Shown: positions 35,043 through 43,908 of the stretch, piece by piece
Layout of the letters: every line of letters begins with the position of its first letter
Numbering within the stretch: position 1 is the first letter of the stretch
Source of the DNA: Bdellovibrionales bacterium
GTDB taxonomy: Bacteria > Bdellovibrionota > Bacteriovoracia > Bacteriovoracales > Bacteriovoracaceae
Direction of reading: 5' to 3'
Length of the DNA stretch: 64,000 bases
NCBI GenBank assembly: GCA_018646675.1
Contig: JABGUH010000008.1
Span: forward strand, 23,957 to 87,956
Program-made: the position numbers and the translations under genes
The notes under the pieces: generated by a model
Told to the model about the DNA's origin: nothing
What the model saw: the letters and a program-made list of their open reading frames with translations, nothing else
Databases searched by the model: none

Positions 35043-35432
35043 TTACAAGGGAAACTGACGAGATAAACTGCTGAAATTATTATTCACGCATGATTGAAAT
35101 CCATAATCAACCCCACTATTGGTTCCTCTCATACAGTAGAAGAAGAAGGTATTATGGCCGGTCTCCCTTAGCTTAGTGGAGATACTATCAAAGTTTTGGT
35201 TGATACATGAGACAAAACCATAATCTAGCCAGTCATTACTGTAGTTGGCACAGTACCTTAGATAGAGAGTTCGATCGAATGCTCGTTCTGCCACATTAAA
35301 GTTACGATCTATACAGCTAGTGAAGCCGTAGGAGACACCTGAACCACTATTAAAGCAGTAGGAGAAGTAGGGGGTATTGGCAAAAGATAGAATTGGGGAG
35401 CAGCAGAGTAACCAGAGAGCAAATTTTCGCAT
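35043..35432 (-). CDS. Secreted protein with three Cys-pair repeats
   Basis: A signal peptide (MRKFALWLLCCSPILSFA) is followed by three tandem repeats of about 36 residues. Each has the form YC...(S/D)YGF.SC(I/V)(N/D)xNF: YCFN..YGFTSCIDRNF, YCAN..YGFVSCINQNF, YCMR..YGFQSCVNNNF. The two Cys per repeat probably form a disulfide. Nothing is C-terminal to the third repeat except a few residues. AAAGGAG precedes the start. Function unknown; a small binding module exported to the periplasm or outside is inferred. Confidence 0.75.
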   Translation of the reverse strand: MRKFALWLLCCSPILSFANTPYFSYCFNSGSGVSYGFTSCIDRNFNVAERAFDRTLYLRYCANYSNDWLDYGFVSCINQNFDSISTKLRETGHNTFFFYCMRGTNSGVDYGFQSCVNNNFSSLSRQFPL

Positions 35433-35515
35433 TTCAGACTCCTTTAGGGTGGTATTAATAAAAACTTACCCATGAGCCTGCTCTTTGACTGCTAACTAGT
35501 CAATAAGAAAAGTGA

Positions 35516-35662
35516 TTAGTTTCTTCTCCTCTTTCTTTCAAAATATTTTATTAATCTCTCGATATTCCTGATGGCAATACCGTTACCTAGACTCTTTTGA
35601 ATTACTAGCTGATCCCCTAGTCGCTCCAGGGTCTCATCCAACTTACTTGACTTGTTGTACAT
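35516..35662 (-). CDS. 48-residue basic small protein
   Basis: An ATG at 35662 is preceded by AAAGGA at suitable distance. The product begins MYNKSSKLDETLERLG and ends YFERKRRRN; it is a basic, helical, soluble peptide. It lies in a gap between the Cys-repeat gene and the Gly-rich secreted protein gene on the same strand. No homologue recognised. Confidence 0.45.
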   Translation of the reverse strand: MYNKSSKLDETLERLGDQLVIQKSLGNGIAIRNIERLIKYFERKRRRN

Positions 35663-35897
35663 ATCATTCCTTTGAAATGTTTCAACTTTCCACCCAATCT
35701 AACTAAAGATTGAGTTGCCTAAACTAATTTTACCCTAATTGACTACAGTGGTGCAACTAAGCATTTTTCTCGACTTAGGCCTCTAAGTAGTGACCATTTA
35801 AGTAGTATATACCTAAGTATATGGATATTAGTATAGCAGTAGCAGGTAGCAGGGTGTGCCGATCTACTCAATCAATGGAGTACTATCTGTGAAATCA

Positions 35898-35919
35898 GCC
35901 GACCACCAAGATGATCGGC
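35898..35919 (-). terminator. Weak stem-loop after the Gly-rich protein gene
   Basis: On the minus strand GCCGA and TCGGC pair around a 12-base loop 25 bases after the stop at 35944. Only a broken T-stretch follows, so termination is uncertain. Confidence 0.3.
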
Positions 35920-35943
35920 GATAACTTTAAACTCTAGTTAAGA

Positions 35944-37902
35944 CTACTTATTGGTCTGTTCATACTCCAACAAGCGATTGCTCTTTTGAACACGCTTATA
36001 GCGTCCGGAGATTAGCTTAAAAATATTGCCGCCATTACGATCAGCAATCGCCCCTTTCGAGGCCGGACCTCTAAAGGTTAGGTTGCTATTACGGCCCCGC
36101 TTGCCCTTCTTAAATAGCTTGGCAAATGGGTTGCTACTCTTCTTCTTACTGCCTCGTCGGCGAGCTGACTTCCCGTAGCGTAGTGACCCACTGCCACCAC
36201 CATACTTCGCTCCGGCCAACGCCGCATCACCACCGTCACCAGCAGGTCCACCACCACCGGGGCCACCTGTTGGAGCACCGCCGCCTCCACCGCCGCCGCT
36301 ACCACTACCTCCGCCACCACCACCGCCACCTGACGGCACTGCGCTGGTCTTAACTGCTCCGGCCACTGGTGGCCGATCAATAAACTTACCCCCATCACTG
36401 GTGGTACTATCAATTGCCGTCGCACTCTCAACGGGGCCACTACCGGCGACACTCTTCTGACTAGACAGAGCACTATCCTCTCCAAACCCCTCTGCCTTAT
36501 CTGGACTTCCCACTGTTGTCGCCTGATTACCGCCGAAGCTATAGGACTGCCCCATAAATCCCTGCCCACCATTACTCTCATACAACGGCGCACACTCCTC
36601 CGCCTGCGGCGTCAGCTGACATCTCGTCACTAACAACTCCTGCTCCTCATATGGAGAGTCCGGCGGTGGGGGCATCTTCTTCATCACCCCATCAATCTTG
36701 TCTGCGATATCATCTGCTTTATCCGCCTGCTTATTCAGCATCGCCGCTTTCATCATATTGGCCAAAGCGTTGATTCCCGCTTTAGTTTGAAACCCTTGAA
36801 CTGCCTGGCGGGCCATTTCATTCATTGTTAAATTCTTTATCCCCCTGTCATCGATAATACTCTCGCAACGATCGCTGGCTATCTCTATGTTGGCTTCGGT
36901 TACCATATTCTGGCACCGCTCTATCAGATCATTCGACTCTGGCCACTCTTTTAAGATAACTGCAAATCCTGCCACCTCAGCAGCCTTAAATCCCATTCGC
37001 TGACTGGCATAACCAGCCTTTCGACGTGTGCCATCAGCGATTATACCCATAGATTTAGCTGCCGATGCATCTTGGCTGGCTTCCAGCTGATCATCCTGTG
37101 CTTTAACTTGATGATGTACTGCCTGTAGATCTCCTACCGCTGCTTGCGCTACTACTGTACTTTCATAAAAGTTCAGCGCCTTCATGCAGGCACGATAATC
37201 CTGAGTAAGATGTCCTTCTAATTGACAGCTAATCACATCTTGTGGCCCTCCCATCATCTGTGGTTTACCATTTACCATTACCATCCGTGCTCCTGCATCA
37301 TGCCCTTGAGTATTTTTCCCTACCGGCTTACTATAATCAACATGGCCTCCACCAGTCAGTGCCGCTAGAATGGCACAGTCTTGAACAAATCTTAGCCGTT
37401 GCACATTTATCTTTGAAATTTCTTTACACTGCGTGAGAATCTCATCTGTGCAATTTGGGAGGCAAGAAGAAGAAGAAGAAGGAGGGGGGGAAACTGTGCA
37501 CCATTTATTATTATCAGAATTTATGCAGCTAGTTTGACAGTTTACAGCACTATCACTATCACTATCACTATCACTAGTAATAACAATATTCCAAACATGT
37601 TTGTCCTCCACCCCTATTGAGGGCCAAAATTGATTATCATCACCTGGAAAATTCCATTCCCATCCCGTGCCTTGAGTTAATGGTTTAATAAATTTGTTCA
37701 TACTTACATTATCAAACGGATCATTAAAATTTTCCCACTTTTTCTCATTTAAATGTTTACACGCTTCGAAGAACTCTCCATCTTTCAGTCCATCAAAATC
37801 TTTCAGTCCATCAAGACCTTTCTCGATGTTAATCTCCTCACTCGAACCAGTAACGGTCGCTCCCATAAATATAAATATCATCAAAATGGTTATCACTCTC
37901 AT
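35944..37902 (-). CDS. Large secreted protein with poly-Gly linker and basic C-terminus
   Basis: A signal peptide (MRVITILMIFIFMGATVTG) precedes a 630-residue mature protein. Its first part has several cysteines and a DSDSDSDSD run encoded by a repeated AGTGAT-type unit. The middle (about 190-430) is helical and Ala/Gln/Lys-rich. A Gly-rich linker of about 40 residues follows, then a basic tail (RRGSKKKSSNPFAKLFKKGKR) with a terminal FKLISGRYKRVQKSNRLLEYE segment. GGGAGGGG precedes the start. The basic C-terminal block resembles sorting or anchoring tails on predatory-bacterium secreted proteins, but this is an impression only. Confidence 0.7.
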   Translation of the reverse strand: MRVITILMIFIFMGATVTGSSEEINIEKGLDGLKDFDGLKDGEFFEACKHLNEKKWENFNDPFDNVSMNKFIKPLTQGTGWEWNFPGDDNQFWPSIGVEDKHVWNIVITSDSDSDSDSAVNCQTSCINSDNNKWCTVSPPPSSSSSCLPNCTDEILTQCKEISKINVQRLRFVQDCAILAALTGGGHVDYSKPVGKNTQGHDAGARMVMVNGKPQMMGGPQDVISCQLEGHLTQDYRACMKALNFYESTVVAQAAVGDLQAVHHQVKAQDDQLEASQDASAAKSMGIIADGTRRKAGYASQRMGFKAAEVAGFAVILKEWPESNDLIERCQNMVTEANIEIASDRCESIIDDRGIKNLTMNEMARQAVQGFQTKAGINALANMMKAAMLNKQADKADDIADKIDGVMKKMPPPPDSPYEEQELLVTRCQLTPQAEECAPLYESNGGQGFMGQSYSFGGNQATTVGSPDKAEGFGEDSALSSQKSVAGSGPVESATAIDSTTSDGGKFIDRPPVAGAVKTSAVPSGGGGGGGGSGSGGGGGGGAPTGGPGGGGPAGDGGDAALAGAKYGGGSGSLRYGKSARRRGSKKKSSNPFAKLFKKGKRGRNSNLTFRGPASKGAIADRNGGNIFKLISGRYKRVQKSNRLLEYEQTNK

Positions 37903-38305
37903 ACTCCCCTCCCGAGGAACCTCAAATATAAGCTTTCAAAGCTAATCTTCACTATTTTACCTCCGACTAATCGGTTCACCTGCCTAAAACTTGAGCTTTT
38001 CAGTCAAAAACCATCTACCGTTAGCTATCTCCCTATAATTATGTTCAATCTACCCAAGGGGCAATCTAAAATAATCTGCTACCCCCCATCCAAAACCGCC
38101 AACTTTCCCCCCAAATCTCCCCCCAAAAGGTGCCACGCTCTTTTTGGTAGCGGGGGTGCGTCAATAGGTGGTCAGAGATTGTAATTGACCAGACCGGGGC
38201 GAATATATTTTAGATTACAAAAATATATATTTTGCAGCACCAGGATCGCTTTTAAGGGTATCAAAATGAAAAAAATAACAGAGAGGATCAAACCAAGGAG
38301 AGATA
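37903..38305. other. 403-base intergenic region
   Basis: No gene is supported. It holds the promoter areas of the flanking divergent genes and, near 38119-38155, a degenerate copy of the CCCCAAAAGG/TTTTGG inverted repeat seen at 2.1 kb. An open frame crossing this region reads only low-quality sequence antisense to the signal peptide of the upstream gene. Confidence 0.5.
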
Positions 38306-38386
38306 ATGGCAAAAATTGAGTATCAAAAAATGAGTGACCGTCAACTTTTGAACTCGACCAGAGGTGCAGTCAAGAGTATTAAATAA
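38306..38386 (+). pseudogene. N-terminal remnant of an HNH-endonuclease protein
   Basis: ATG with AAGGAG upstream opens a 26-residue frame (YQKMSDRQLLNSTRGAVKS) ending at TAA. The MSDRQLLN element resembles the LSDxxLLxxT start of Bdellovibrio-type HNH proteins of about 350 residues. The rest of that protein lies one frame over in the next entry. It appears to be the start of a gene broken by a frameshift and a large internal deletion. Confidence 0.45.
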
Positions 38387-38777
38387 GATTAAAAAATTGC
38401 GCCAGATGATCAGTGAAGATAGCAGTGACCTTGAAATAATCGAAATAGCGCTGGATCAGACTTTGGCCGATGCGAAGAGTAGAAAAATGCGACGAGCTTC
38501 AAAACGAAAGAGCAGCAATCCTCGCTATATTAATCGCAGCTTAAAAGAGAGCGTACACCACAGGTCAAACGGTCAGTGTGAATACATCTCCCCTCTAAAT
38601 AGTAAGCGATGTCAGGCAAGGCGACATCTGCAGATCGATCACATCAAGCCACTAGCACTTGGAGGCAAGAGCGATAAATCCAATCTGCGCCACCTCTGTT
38701 TTGCACACAACCAGCGATCGGCGATTAAGCTGTTGGGAGTTGAAAAGATGGAGCAGTTTACTGTGGCACCACAGTAA
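38364..38777 (+). CDS. HNH-endonuclease domain protein, probably a truncated derivative
   Basis: Residues 1-50 are helical and basic. Residues 55-137 form the HNH domain: RYINRSLKESVHHRSNGQCEY, CQARRHLQIDHIKPLALGG (the DH of the motif) and NLRHLCFAHNQRSA, with Cys/His zinc ligands. Full-length relatives in Bdellovibrio-like bacteria carry about 200 more N-terminal residues; here a fragment of that start lies just upstream in another frame. The GTG start at 38364 lacks a site of its own, so expression is doubtful. The stop lies inside a TACTGTG palindrome. Confidence 0.65.
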   Translation: MQSRVLNKIKKLRQMISEDSSDLEIIEIALDQTLADAKSRKMRRASKRKSSNPRYINRSLKESVHHRSNGQCEYISPLNSKRCQARRHLQIDHIKPLALGGKSDKSNLRHLCFAHNQRSAIKLLGVEKMEQFTVAPQ

Positions 38778-38778
38778 A
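38757..38778. repeat. Variant TACTGTG palindrome at the end of the HNH gene
   Basis: TTTACTGTGG and CCACAGTAAA pair around CA. It is a degenerate member of the TACTGTGACGTCACAGTA family found at 47.7, 50.0 and 50.1 kb and includes the HNH stop codon. Confidence 0.5.
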
Positions 38779-38875
38779 CAATAGAGTAAAGATTGCCTCG
38801 AGCATTTAACAAGAAAATTACAATGAGATACTTATCAAAATTAAATATTCAGACCGGCGACAAACAACCACCTTA

Positions 38876-40663
38876 CTACTTCTTAAACCTTCCGGACTGC
38901 TCTAGCAATTCATATGCATAAAGAAACATCTTCTTTTTTTGCTCAGCAGGTTTAGCTAAACTATCTTGAGTAATGAATATATCAATCATTACATCATCTG
39001 CACTCTCTACCAGCAGACGGATCATCTCCTGTTCGGTGTATGATAACTGCTTAAACTCTGCTTGATTATTCATTTTAACTCTCAACTTGGCCAATTGATC
39101 GATACCTTCACTCAAACTATCAAGGGAAGCTTGCTCTCCTTTGCCCTTATCAAAACGATAGTGCATTGTAGCTGCGGCAACGGTTGTGGCAATATTTTTA
39201 TATTTCTGATACTCCAAAGAGTTGGCACCTCGATCAGCGCCGGCAAATATATTTTTTTCTCCTTCAGTCAGATTGCGAAATCTAGTTTTTAACATTTTTG
39301 CCATCGCCATCGTAACGGGATTAAAGCCATCACCCCTCAAACGAAGCAGCGAGATGATTGCCCAGCGATCATTAGGGTTAATCGCCAGATATTTTTCAAT
39401 CATTTTTGCCGCCATCTCTTTATGATGTAAAGAGCCAGATGACTCTGCCCACTCTATCATATCACTAATATATTTTTTAGAAAGTTCAGAGGAGTAATTC
39501 CCAGTGCAGAGTCTACATGCAGCACCACCGCTCTTAATGGCAGCACTATCGGAAAAGCAGCATTTTTCACAGGCATATGAATATTCAACTCCATTGCCAT
39601 GTCGATGGCCCAAGTTATGAAGATGTTCGTGAAATAGAGTCATCTGTAGTTCGTCATGATCCAAGTAACTGCTTTGAGCAGTATCGCTCTCTCCTTTGCT
39701 AACATATTTTGGATTAATAGAGATTAAAGGGTGCTTAACCTCTAAATCACCGATAAATACCTTTCGCTGCTGATCTACTATCTCAGCAGTTGAAGCGTGG
39801 GCCATAACCTCTCCCCCACCAGATGACCAGTTATAACCATGCTCACTACAAACCACACTTACCGGACTCCTTTCCAGTAAATCCTGAATGGCGATTGCAT
39901 TTTTCAGTGCACCACTAACTCTCCCCTGACTATTTTTTTGAAATTCACTTTCTAACTTCGCAAAACATGCCAGCCCTTTATGCATGGCCGACTTAAGCTG
40001 CTCCACAAAGTAGAAATCGGGTTTGAAATTCTCTAGACATCCGTTATGGATTTTAAATCCAAAATCAGTTAATAGAAATCCACCCTCCATGTGAACGACA
40101 GATCCAATTGTGGCGTCGGCAAGTTTTTTAACTACATTATCTAATCGTCCCAACTGACGACAAGGGTATCGTCCCTGCTGTTTGAAGGGAATGGTATGAG
40201 TTGTTTTGAACTCCAGTTTGCCATCAAAGTCCTTGTCCATCTCAATAACAATGATGTAACGCGGAATCATAGAGTGAAGATAGACCGTCTCAAGGTGATC
40301 AATTTTGCCATCATGATTATCATCAAACTTCTCAATCTGAATCAGTCGCTGCTTTTTCTGCTTATCTATTTTGTTATAAAAAGTTATAAAATGGTCATAG
40401 AGACCATCGAAGTTACGGTCGATACTTTTTTTGACGATATCTTTACCCCGATACTCTATCTCTTGATCCGCTTTTCCATCCAGATTTAGATCATATATTA
40501 CTAACTCTCCGACCGAAGTTTTTTGCTGCTTTAAGATTTTATCTGAGTTTGAGACTACCTTATCAACTTTAAGACCATTTAATCGCTCCGCCGCTTGAAC
40601 ACACTCCTGTACCATCAACAACGAGATTGAGATCGTCAGCAAACAGAAGTAGCGAGATGTCAT
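38876..40663 (-). CDS. Secreted metzincin-type metalloprotease with Asp-rich repeats
   Basis: A signal peptide follows the ATG at 40663 (GGAGG upstream; the frame to 40708 is not preferred). The N-terminal third has four Asp-rich loops resembling EF-hand or thrombospondin-3 calcium sites: DLNLDGKAD, DRNFDGLYD, DDNHDGKID and DKDFDGKLE. In the middle is LFHEHLHNLGHRHGNG, an exact HExxHxxGxxH zinc signature, followed by CEKC and CRLC pairs. The C-terminal 230 residues are helical, TPR-like. It is probably an exported, calcium-stabilised protease. Substrate unknown. Confidence 0.8.
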   Translation of the reverse strand: MTSRYFCLLTISISLLMVQECVQAAERLNGLKVDKVVSNSDKILKQQKTSVGELVIYDLNLDGKADQEIEYRGKDIVKKSIDRNFDGLYDHFITFYNKIDKQKKQRLIQIEKFDDNHDGKIDHLETVYLHSMIPRYIIVIEMDKDFDGKLEFKTTHTIPFKQQGRYPCRQLGRLDNVVKKLADATIGSVVHMEGGFLLTDFGFKIHNGCLENFKPDFYFVEQLKSAMHKGLACFAKLESEFQKNSQGRVSGALKNAIAIQDLLERSPVSVVCSEHGYNWSSGGGEVMAHASTAEIVDQQRKVFIGDLEVKHPLISINPKYVSKGESDTAQSSYLDHDELQMTLFHEHLHNLGHRHGNGVEYSYACEKCCFSDSAAIKSGGAACRLCTGNYSSELSKKYISDMIEWAESSGSLHHKEMAAKMIEKYLAINPNDRWAIISLLRLRGDGFNPVTMAMAKMLKTRFRNLTEGEKNIFAGADRGANSLEYQKYKNIATTVAAATMHYRFDKGKGEQASLDSLSEGIDQLAKLRVKMNNQAEFKQLSYTEQEMIRLLVESADDVMIDIFITQDSLAKPAEQKKKMFLYAYELLEQSGRFKK

Positions 40664-40846
40664 CGTCAAAATACCTCCGCTCGCAGCAAAAACATAATTA
40701 GTCAGCAAGTTACAATATTTATAACCCTTTAACCCTACATCGAGACTAGTCGGTTAACTCCTCTCTATACTTGAGAGTTTTGATCCGAACTGCCCAGAAG
40801 TTGGTTTAAAATAGCAGTACGCTCTGGCCTCAGGAGATAGACAACG

Positions 40847-43561
40847 CTAATCAACTGTAATTGACTTTGATACATTTTTAGGAACATCAGGATGAACACC
40901 ATGCCCAAGCATGCCAAGTTTATCCAGATACTTCATCTTCTTTACACTCATTCCTAGACTAAGCAGTTGAATAGCGATGGTGGCAGAAATTGTCACCATC
41001 AATGCATCACCTGTTTTCGGAAGCTTTATGAAGTCCCATGAGTATCTTCCACTCTCATCATCATAATAGGCATTCTCCATCAACTGCTTACTGCCCTCTG
41101 CAACGATAAAAGTGCTTCCTCCTCTAATTTTATGAGTATTCATTTGTGAAATAGTTAAGTTTATATCCCTTTCATCCGGTCCGGTAATATAGATCAATGG
41201 ATAATTTATCATCATCGGGCCAAAGAAATCATATTCTTGTACTAACTCTTTAAAAAGTATCGTTCCCTTTTTAGTTAAATTAAATGGCATCGACCTTTCA
41301 AATACAAACACGCTTAATGCTTGAATGATATCCTTTACGTCCGATGAATCAATTCCGCGTTCATCTGCTAGTTTGTAAATTTTGCCAACAGCATAATGAA
41401 ACTCTTTACTCATAGAAGATATACTTTCTAATCCATAAACTGTATTTTTCCCTAAAATAGTATTCGGGCCATGTTTAAACTCCGAAGCCTCACTTCCCTC
41501 TGTATGGTTTAAAACGGTCTCCCTGATTTTTAAGGCCCCCTCTTTAGCAACACCACTCATACCGGTTGCCAATATTTGTGCTGAGGGGGAACCATGTATA
41601 CTACTAGCTACTCTCTCTACAGAATCGGCCGTCAGCTTAATTGTTTCACTAATAAGTTCCGGTATATTTTCCAAAGTTCTCCACCGTCGCTTATATGTCC
41701 GTTCTATCTCTTGATAATCCTTAGTCCCACTGCTTTTCATCATCTCGATTCTCTTACCCAATGTTTTGGTGGCCAGGTAATAGAATAGTGTCAGTTGATT
41801 GGTGAAACTCTTGGTCGCAGGAACCGCCATCTCAGGCCCACAAAAAACAGGAATGGAGACATCACTTTTCTCCTGCCCAAGCGTGGAGTTCATATTGTTA
41901 ACCAACATAACTTTCGATATCTTTCTACCCAAACTTGCAATATCATCAATAACGTTGATCAAGTCCTTGGTCTCTCCACTTTGGGAAACTCCAATAATAA
42001 TATCATCGTCCTTAAGGCATTTTAGGTAGTGTCCCCTGAAATCCCCTGGCAATACCGGTTTAATACCAACCTCGGCAATCTGATTGAAATACATCGCTCC
42101 AATCAAGGCAGCGTGGTAAGAAGATCCACAAGCGACAACATAGATATTTCTTCTCTCCACTATTGCTTTTTCCATTAAAAGCAGAAAACGATCTATTCCT
42201 GAGTTGAACTCAACAATGTCGTTTTGCTCGGTTATAGAGTCGAGTGCCTTGGCAATCAATAAGCTTAAATTTTCAAATTCGTCTCCGGCCAGATCCAAGA
42301 ACAAGTTCTTATCATTTGAAAAAAAGAACCGTTTTGAAAAGTTTCCGTGCGTCAGTTCTTGATGAATAGCTGGATAATCATCCAGCGATTTCTCAAAAAA
42401 CTTTTTCCCTAACTCGGAATCACCTGCACTATCAAATAGCGCCTGCTGTTGGTCGAAATCGACTGCATTAAAAATCTCATTGTGAAGATCTTCAAAATGG
42501 GACAGTAGATTTGCGCTCTTTAAAAAAGAGTGCATCATCTTTCCACTATTTGAACCACCTTGAAAAATCTTTATTAGTTTTCTTGTTGCTTCTGGGGTGG
42601 AGTGAATCTCCTGCTCCATGAAGTATGAATATTCTGGAAGTAATTCAGTATCCTCGGCCCGTAGTTTGGATCTCTCCGGCTTCCTTGCTATCTCTTCTCC
42701 GCGTTTATAACTTGAAACCGGCCTCCCATGCCTTTTAATAGTAACATCTTTAAAAGCCACTATTTGAAAATCATCTGCTGTAAACTCCGCAAACTCCCCC
42801 TCTCTTAAGTCAACCATATTCTTAGTGAACCTTAAAGCTGCGGTTAAATCAGACGATGCCAAAGTAAATTTCTGATTCTCAATCTCACCAACTCCAAAGT
42901 AGAGACTCGAGCCTGATTTTATGGCATACATAATTTCGGTAACGGGATCAACGATTATTGCGGCAAATGATCCCACCAGCTTCTCACATGCCTTTGAGAT
43001 GGCTTGCCTAAAACAGGAACGCCTGACGCTCTCTTCTAACTGCTCCTCAACGGGAAATTGATTTAGCTCAATATCAAAATAGTGTTCCACAGCATGAACG
43101 ACAATCTCGCCATCATTGTCGGATGCAATAGTATGACCTTCAGAAGTAAAGAAGGCACTCAACTCACCCATATTGGTAATATTGCCATTATGAGCGCCAT
43201 ATATATACCTCTTGCACTTTACTATGTGCGGCTGTGAATTTTCATAATTGACTCTTCCGAATGTTGCCCAGCGTACCTGCCCACAAAAGAGTCTCCCCTC
43301 CTGCTTACGAATTTTAAGTGTATCCACCAGCAGACTTGGAGCACCAACTCCCTTCAAAAGAGTAACATCCTTACCATTTTGAATCGCCGCTCCAGTTGAG
43401 TCGTATCCCCTGTATTCTAGGGCCTTCAACAGATCAGAGGCATACTCCCCGATCGATTTTGATGATCGTAAAAGAGACATCCCTAAAACTCCACATCCCA
43501 AGAGAGGAAGTGGAAAATATATATGGCAATTCAAAAAAGACAATATTACTTTTAACAACAT
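40847..43561 (-). CDS. glmS: GlmS-type glutamine:fructose-6-phosphate amidotransferase, long form with N-terminal extension
   Basis: The family makes glucosamine-6-phosphate. The glutaminase part shows CGVLGM, EYRGYDSTG, QVRWATFG, AHNGNITN and ASDNDGE. The two SIS domains show VACGSSYHAA, VSQSGETKDL, EASEFKHGP and HGVHPDVPKN. At 904 residues it exceeds usual GlmS by about 300, mainly an insertion before the first SIS domain. The catalytic Cys must be N-terminal, yet it is residue 23 here, behind MLLKVILSFLN and PLPLLGC. GGGAG precedes the ATG at 43561. The extension must be cleaved, or the start was damaged: an out-of-frame ATG overlaps the Cys codon. Confidence 0.8.
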   Translation of the reverse strand: MLLKVILSFLNCHIYFPLPLLGCGVLGMSLLRSSKSIGEYASDLLKALEYRGYDSTGAAIQNGKDVTLLKGVGAPSLLVDTLKIRKQEGRLFCGQVRWATFGRVNYENSQPHIVKCKRYIYGAHNGNITNMGELSAFFTSEGHTIASDNDGEIVVHAVEHYFDIELNQFPVEEQLEESVRRSCFRQAISKACEKLVGSFAAIIVDPVTEIMYAIKSGSSLYFGVGEIENQKFTLASSDLTAALRFTKNMVDLREGEFAEFTADDFQIVAFKDVTIKRHGRPVSSYKRGEEIARKPERSKLRAEDTELLPEYSYFMEQEIHSTPEATRKLIKIFQGGSNSGKMMHSFLKSANLLSHFEDLHNEIFNAVDFDQQQALFDSAGDSELGKKFFEKSLDDYPAIHQELTHGNFSKRFFFSNDKNLFLDLAGDEFENLSLLIAKALDSITEQNDIVEFNSGIDRFLLLMEKAIVERRNIYVVACGSSYHAALIGAMYFNQIAEVGIKPVLPGDFRGHYLKCLKDDDIIIGVSQSGETKDLINVIDDIASLGRKISKVMLVNNMNSTLGQEKSDVSIPVFCGPEMAVPATKSFTNQLTLFYYLATKTLGKRIEMMKSSGTKDYQEIERTYKRRWRTLENIPELISETIKLTADSVERVASSIHGSPSAQILATGMSGVAKEGALKIRETVLNHTEGSEASEFKHGPNTILGKNTVYGLESISSMSKEFHYAVGKIYKLADERGIDSSDVKDIIQALSVFVFERSMPFNLTKKGTILFKELVQEYDFFGPMMINYPLIYITGPDERDINLTISQMNTHKIRGGSTFIVAEGSKQLMENAYYDDESGRYSWDFIKLPKTGDALMVTISATIAIQLLSLGMSVKKMKYLDKLGMLGHGVHPDVPKNVSKSITVD

Positions 43562-43576
43562 ATTTAAATCTCCCAA

Positions 43577-43908
43577 TAAATATTTAGCATCATCATTTTA
43601 ATCTAATATTATGGTGGCCGTCATATTATTGTGAAGCGATGTGCCAGTAAACTATTTTTTACATGGGACTCAAAATCCATCCGGTTGACTCGTCTCCAAT
43701 CTTTGATCTTCCTACCAGATCAGACCTACGATTAGGCGGGGGGAGCAGGATCGGTGATCCGATGGGGTAGAAGAGTTTCAGATGCTCAATACAACATGGC
43801 GCACAAGAAATTTAGCTCTGATCAGAGGGAAATTTTACAGGCTTGATAGAAGAACTGTAATTATACGAATACTCTCCTAAAAAACTAATATTAAAATCAG
43901 GGATAAAT
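43577..43908. other. 332-base intergenic region
   Basis: This lies between divergent glmS-like and Tsx-like genes. It should hold both promoters, but no convincing -35/-10 pair is evident. AGGGAT before the ATG at 43909 is the ribosome-binding site. No gene is supported. Confidence 0.4.

Noticed and set aside
36078..36593. 171-residue frame antiparallel in phase to the Gly-rich secreted protein
   Set aside because: It is same-strand but in another frame over the Gly/Ser repeat region; composition is Arg/Val-biased and no start site exists.
37753..38184. 143-residue plus-strand frame
   Set aside because: It is antisense to the signal peptide of the secreted protein and continues into a repeat-rich gap.
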